Positions 60,647 to 64,000 of a stretch of DNA of 64,000 nucleotides are shown one piece after another. The position numbers were made by a program, and so were the translations under genes. Positions within the stretch are counted from its first letter, which is position 1. Each line of letters begins with the position of its first letter. Below the pieces are notes generated by a model that was given only the letters and a program-made list of their open reading frames with translations, was not told where the DNA came from and made no database searches. The stretch covers positions 22,773 through 86,772 of the forward strand of contig DAIPWT010000009.1 in NCBI GenBank assembly GCA_036783645.1, read 5' to 3'. The stretch comes from UBA4732 sp002404095. Lineage in GTDB: Bacteria; Planctomycetota; Planctomycetia; Gemmatales; Gemmataceae.

Positions 60647-62188
60647 ATGTCCTGGCGTCTCGCGCCGCTCCTATGTCTTCTCATCGCCGCCGCCTTCTTG
60701 ATCGCCGATCCGCCTGGCGATAAGCCTGACGCCTTGGAGCGCATCCAGGCCGTCGCGCCGCCGTTGCCGGCGAAGCGCATGGAACCCAAAAACCATGACG
60801 TAATCGAATGGATACTCGGCCCGCAGCGACAGCGCGAACGCAAACCCATCAAGGCCAAATCGCTGTTCGCCATCGGTTCCACGATCTACGTCGAGGAAGC
60901 GGACGCCAGCCGTTGGCTCGTCGGCCGGCTGCCCAAACCCGACGGCCGTGATGTGGAATGCGACGCCCAGTTCGCCAACTTGCAAGCGCTCCTTGACGCT
61001 TCCAATTTCGCGCCGCTGTCCAAGCCGCCCGACGGCTTCACCCTCCGCGAGGTCGCACGCCTGCCAGCTTTTCCTTCGCGCCTCGCCAGCGACGGCACGG
61101 GCCGCGTCCTTTACGTCCTCGGCGTCAACGGCGACGTATGGCGCCTCGAACCGGTAACGGGCGCCCTCAAACAAATCCTCTTCGCCGACAAGTACCTCGA
61201 TCCAAACATTTCGGATCGCATGTTGGTCGGCATGACGCTGGACAAAAAAGGTCGTCTTTATCTCGTAGCCAATCAGCGCGACGAACGGCCGAAAATTATC
61301 ACCAATCAAGTGGTCATTTATCGCACTACCGAGACGACGGCCGACGGCGACCCGGCCGCGCCGAAGCCGTGGTTGAAAACATCGTATCCGTGGGGCATCG
61401 GCCCGTTCAACCACGGCGTCGGCCACATCGCCTTCGGCCCCGACGGGATGCTCTACGTCAACAGCGGCTCGCGCACCGACGGCGACGAGACGGGCAACGA
61501 TCCGCGTTACTCCAAGGAGGGCGAGGACCGTCTCACCTCCTGCATCTGGCGGCTCGACCCGGACGCGGACAAGCCGGAGATTGAGATTTACGCCCGCGGT
61601 CTGCGCAACGCCTACGGCTTCTGCTGGAACGACAAGGGCGCCATGTACGCCACCGACAACGGCCCCGACGCCGACCCGCCGGAAGAACTGAACCACATCG
61701 AAAAGGGCAAGCATTACGGCTTTCCCTACCGCTTCTCCGACTGGGTCAAGCCGCCGTATGTCTACACGCCGACGCCGCCGGCCGGCCTGACGTTCACGCC
61801 GCCCATCGCCAACCTCGGCCCCGACGCCGGCGGTTCGCCGCAACGACCGCTTTATACTTTCAACCCGCATTCATCGCCATCAGGCATCGTCTATCTCCGC
61901 GACGACTTCCCGGCGGCATACCGCGGCGGTTACTTTGTGGCCCGCTTCGGCAACCTGCTCGACAAGCCGCGCGTCGGCTTCGACGTGCTGCACGTCGTCA
62001 TCGACAAGGACAAGGACGGCGTGGAGACGGCCCGGATGAAGGCGGTGCTGTTCCCCATCGCCCGGCCGGTCGATTTGCACCTATCCGGCAAGGGTAAGGT
62101 GTATATCTGCGAGTATTCACGACAGATCGACAACGGCGGGTTCAACGGGATGCTGCCGGGGCGCGTGCTGGAGCTGGCGGCGAAGTAA
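60647..62188 (+). CDS. secreted glucose/sorbosone dehydrogenase-like beta-propeller
   Basis: A 513-residue exported protein with signal peptide (RLAPLLCLLIAAAFLIADPP), a short helical lead and a six-bladed propeller of the PQQ-dependent aldose dehydrogenase/GSDH type: HIAFGPDGMLYVNSGSRTDG, then RGLRNAYGFCWNDKGAMYAT and HYGFPYRFSD, PHSSPSGIVYLRDDFPAAYR. Oxidation of a sugar in the periplasm is the family function; whether PQQ is bound here is not certain. Starts at ATG 60647, 36 bases after the palindrome. Single gene. Confidence 0.87.
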   Translation: MSWRLAPLLCLLIAAAFLIADPPGDKPDALERIQAVAPPLPAKRMEPKNHDVIEWILGPQRQRERKPIKAKSLFAIGSTIYVEEADASRWLVGRLPKPDGRDVECDAQFANLQALLDASNFAPLSKPPDGFTLREVARLPAFPSRLASDGTGRVLYVLGVNGDVWRLEPVTGALKQILFADKYLDPNISDRMLVGMTLDKKGRLYLVANQRDERPKIITNQVVIYRTTETTADGDPAAPKPWLKTSYPWGIGPFNHGVGHIAFGPDGMLYVNSGSRTDGDETGNDPRYSKEGEDRLTSCIWRLDPDADKPEIEIYARGLRNAYGFCWNDKGAMYATDNGPDADPPEELNHIEKGKHYGFPYRFSDWVKPPYVYTPTPPAGLTFTPPIANLGPDAGGSPQRPLYTFNPHSSPSGIVYLRDDFPAAYRGGYFVARFGNLLDKPRVGFDVLHVVIDKDKDGVETARMKAVLFPIARPVDLHLSGKGKVYICEYSRQIDNGGFNGMLPGRVLELAAK

Positions 62189-62422
62189 GGACGTGGGCGC
62201 GAGGACTATTCTGCAATTTCCTATCTCTGTCCCATAATACGGGTCGCTTTCCGGTTTTCTGCTTGACGGGCAAGATTCGTGGGAGTGAAATGGGTCGCAG
62301 GACACGGCGCGTCTGAGATCGGTTGCGTCGGGCGTTCGTTGCGTCGGGATTGTGTGCAATCTAATAACAAGTTAGCTGGCAGTAATTTGAATCCGCTTAT
62401 CTCTCGGACCAGAGGAATCCAC

Positions 62423-63073
62423 ATGAACCACATGAATAGCGACCCGGATGCGGCTGAAAACTCTGCCAGCCGTCCTTTGCAAGAGCGGAAGCGGTGGCCG
62501 TCGCGGATAGCACTGGGGCTGGGTATCCTCTTAGCCGTCGCTCTGATTGTCGGGTGGTTCTATCGGGCCGAACTATCCGCTTGGCTGTTCTCGCCAGACC
62601 CCAGGGGCCGTGCCTCCGGGATCGGTAACCCATCCTGGACTGAATGGACTCCAGGGAATGATCAGATACCCGGCATTGATCAAGCATCAATCACTTGCGG
62701 CCTCTGGAGTGACGGCCGAATGGCCTTCGTTGTCTGGACCGATGTGTCCGGCGGCAGCAGCGCCATGCTTCCTCCTGTTACTACGAAGGGGGAAGGATTT
62801 GTCTTTGAAGGGCGCCATCAAGGATCTGATGGCCGACACATTGATTGCCGATGCGCGACGAAAGACGGACGCGCAGGAACCGTCACCATAAATGACAAGA
62901 CGTTCGACCTCGCTCAGGGTGCTCTATTTCTGGTATCCACAATAAGTGGCCAGACTCAGGTTCGCCAATTGGAGCGGAACACCTTAAAACTTAAGGGCGA
63001 GGATCTCAAGGAGCTTGCCAAGAATGATCAGGAGATCAGGGACTTTTTTGTGAGTTTCGCCAAAACGAAATAG
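62423..63073 (+). CDS. membrane-anchored hypothetical protein
   Basis: A 216-residue protein: basic cytoplasmic start (PLQERKRWPSRIA), one membrane span (LGLGILLAVALIVGWFYRAE) and a soluble outer domain (ASITCGLWSDGRMAFVVWTD; GRAGTVTINDKTFDLAQGAL; ELAKNDQEIRDFFVSF). AGAGGAATCC precedes ATG 62423. The NDQEIRDFF ending is often seen in small planctomycete proteins, with no known role. Single gene. Confidence 0.78.
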   Translation: MNHMNSDPDAAENSASRPLQERKRWPSRIALGLGILLAVALIVGWFYRAELSAWLFSPDPRGRASGIGNPSWTEWTPGNDQIPGIDQASITCGLWSDGRMAFVVWTDVSGGSSAMLPPVTTKGEGFVFEGRHQGSDGRHIDCRCATKDGRAGTVTINDKTFDLAQGALFLVSTISGQTQVRQLERNTLKLKGEDLKELAKNDQEIRDFFVSFAKTK

Positions 63074-63175
63074 GCGACAAGGAAAATCGAAAATCAAAGA
63101 GGTCGGAGTCAAAACCAGGCCGAACAATGTGGTGCGGCAGGCAGGCCGCCAATCGAAGAAAAGAGGAAACGCCCT

Positions 63176-63403
63176 ATGCAAATTGAGCGAATTACCCATG
63201 ATCCCGCCGTCATGGGCGGCAAGCCTTGCATCCGTGGCCTCCGAGTTACGGTCGGCGCCGTCCTGGGGTTGCTCGCCTGTGGCAAGTCGCGCGAGCGGAT
63301 TCTGCAGGCGTACCCTTACCTTGAGCCTGAGGACATTAATGCGGTGTTGGCTTACGCCGCTTGGCGGCTCGAAGAGCGCGAAGAACCGTTGGTTATCGCA
63401 TGA
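63176..63403 (+). CDS. DUF433 antitoxin
   Basis: A 75-residue protein of the DUF433 (VapB45-like) family: ITHDPAVMGGKPCIRGLRVT, then LLACGKSRERILQAYPYLEP and EDINAVLAYAAW. GAGGA eight bases upstream of ATG 63176. Its stop overlaps the toxin start by four bases (ATGA). It binds DNA and the toxin in the known systems. Confidence 0.92.
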   Translation: MQIERITHDPAVMGGKPCIRGLRVTVGAVLGLLACGKSRERILQAYPYLEPEDINAVLAYAAWRLEEREEPLVIA

Positions 63404-63768
63404 GTGTACAGCTGGTTGTTGACATGAATTTGTCCGTGGAGTGGGTTACGGAACTCGCTAGGCACGGATGGTCTGCGGTCCACTGGTCCACCGTCGGCGA
63501 CCCACGCGCCGACGATGCGACGATCATGGCGTGGGCACGGGCCAACGGCCATGTCGTCTTTACCCACGACTTGGATTTCGGCACGATGCTGGCCCTGACC
63601 CATGCGACCGGACCGAGCGTACTGCAAGCCAGCGGCCAAAATGTGCTGCCCGAAAACATTGGGCCGGTGGTAATCGCCGCCCTGCGTCAATATGACGCCG
63701 TCCTGGCGGCAGGAGCCTTGGTCGTAGTTGAAGTGAAGAAATCTCGCGTCCGGGTGTTGCCACTGTAG
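63400..63768 (+). CDS. DUF5615 PIN-like toxin
   Basis: A 122-residue Mut7-C/PIN-like RNase: VVDMNLSVEWVTELARHGWS, DPRADDATIMAWARANGHVV, FTHDLDFGTMLALTHATGPS. The catalytic aspartates (VVDMNLS, DPRADD, THDLDFG) are intact, so this pair appears functional, in contrast to the broken PIN gene at 9721. ATG 63400 lies in the ATGA overlap with the antitoxin gene. Confidence 0.92.
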   Translation: MSVQLVVDMNLSVEWVTELARHGWSAVHWSTVGDPRADDATIMAWARANGHVVFTHDLDFGTMLALTHATGPSVLQASGQNVLPENIGPVVIAALRQYDAVLAAGALVVVEVKKSRVRVLPL

Positions 63769-63856
63769 GACTGAGTTCGCTCTTTTGGCGCACAATACGG
63801 GTCTTGATTGCACGAAAACGCCAGGTGCATCTAGGAGCGGAGAGAGAGTCCGTCTA

Positions 63857-64000
63857 ATGGAACCTACCTGCAAGGCGCCCCGGCTCGTGTTTCCCGAGGG
63901 ATTCACGGATCGCGACGCATGGGAAATGGAGCGTAAGGGCTTTGTCTACTTCGACTGTAACCCTTTTTACCCATCCGGCTGGCCGCGACGGGGCGGGAAC
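63857..64000 (+). CDS. hypothetical protein, C-terminus outside window
   Basis: An open frame starts at ATG 63857 (MEPTCKAPRLVFPEGFTDRD, AWEMERKGFVYFDCNPFYPS) and runs to the window edge. The composition is protein-like; GGAGAGAGAG upstream could be the ribosome site. No family is recognised from 48 residues. Confidence 0.5.
   Translation, partial: MEPTCKAPRLVFPEGFTDRDAWEMERKGFVYFDCNPFYPSGWPRRGGN

Noticed and set aside
60671..61870. 399-codon minus-strand open frame
   Set aside because: Antisense to the sugar-dehydrogenase propeller gene, which has signal peptide and conserved blocks.

Overview
The window looks like a chromosomal segment of a Planctomycetota bacterium, most likely of the Gemmata group. 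The grounds are high GC content, a planctomycete-type secreted protein (TIGR03009-like), ECF sigma factors carrying long extracytoplasmic C-terminal domains, TPR-CHAT proteins, multihaem c-type cytochromes of the c554 type, a DUF362 protein, and intergenic spacers packed with long perfect palindromes. A 100-N scaffold gap and several single-base frameshifts suggest a draft or metagenome-derived assembly.

Layout. 1-8.1 kb: a partial membrane-anchored protein, an aldehyde dehydrogenase, a TIGR03009-like secreted protein, a small sigma-region-4-like protein, a GHKL (MORC/Hsp90-like) ATPase and an FHA-GAF-nucleotide cyclase whose operon begins with two small genes, the first toxin-like. 8.9-23.7 kb is an accessory, defence-rich region: a HicA-like pair, a DUF104 antitoxin beside a gutted PIN toxin, a complete type II restriction-modification pair (C5-methyltransferase plus endonuclease), a protein kinase cut off after its APE motif, a RepA-like ATPase, and a two-gene ATP-dependent restriction system (PLD-nuclease/helicase plus adenine methyltransferase with target-recognition domain). 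23.8-27.1 kb: two tandem multihaem cytochromes. 27.3-34 kb: three decayed TPR-CHAT protease copies interleaved with an unknown gene and an ECF sigma/anti-sigma-like pair. 34.1-35.4 kb: a dead IS4-type element with perfect terminal inverted repeats. 35.4-43.4 kb: a terpene-cyclase-like repeat protein and DUF362 protein, two ECF sigma factors with fused sensor domains, an esterase and a Tat-exported metallophosphoesterase. 43.6-47.4 kb: a coiled-coil protein with what looks like an inactivated McrB/MoxR-type AAA+ module, and a three-gene envelope-stress module. 47.8-49.4 kb: a recombination scar joining a nucleotidyltransferase to a histone-deacetylase-like fragment, and a small two-gene unit. 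49.4-60.5 kb is devoted to lipid handling: a giant membrane patatin, a small protein and an MlaE permease in one operon, then a second MlaE, MlaF and MlaD. 60.6-64 kb: a sugar-dehydrogenase-type propeller, a membrane-anchored unknown, a DUF433/DUF5615 toxin-antitoxin pair and the start of another gene.

The most unusual feature is the repeat landscape. About fifteen long palindromes of several families sit between genes, inside operons and, in two cases (PIN toxin, IS4 transposase), where the middle of a gene has been lost. Several copies share fixed ends while their inner arms differ and still pair perfectly. The best candidates for undescribed biology are these palindromic elements, the patatin-MlaE operon and the degenerate AAA+ coiled-coil protein.
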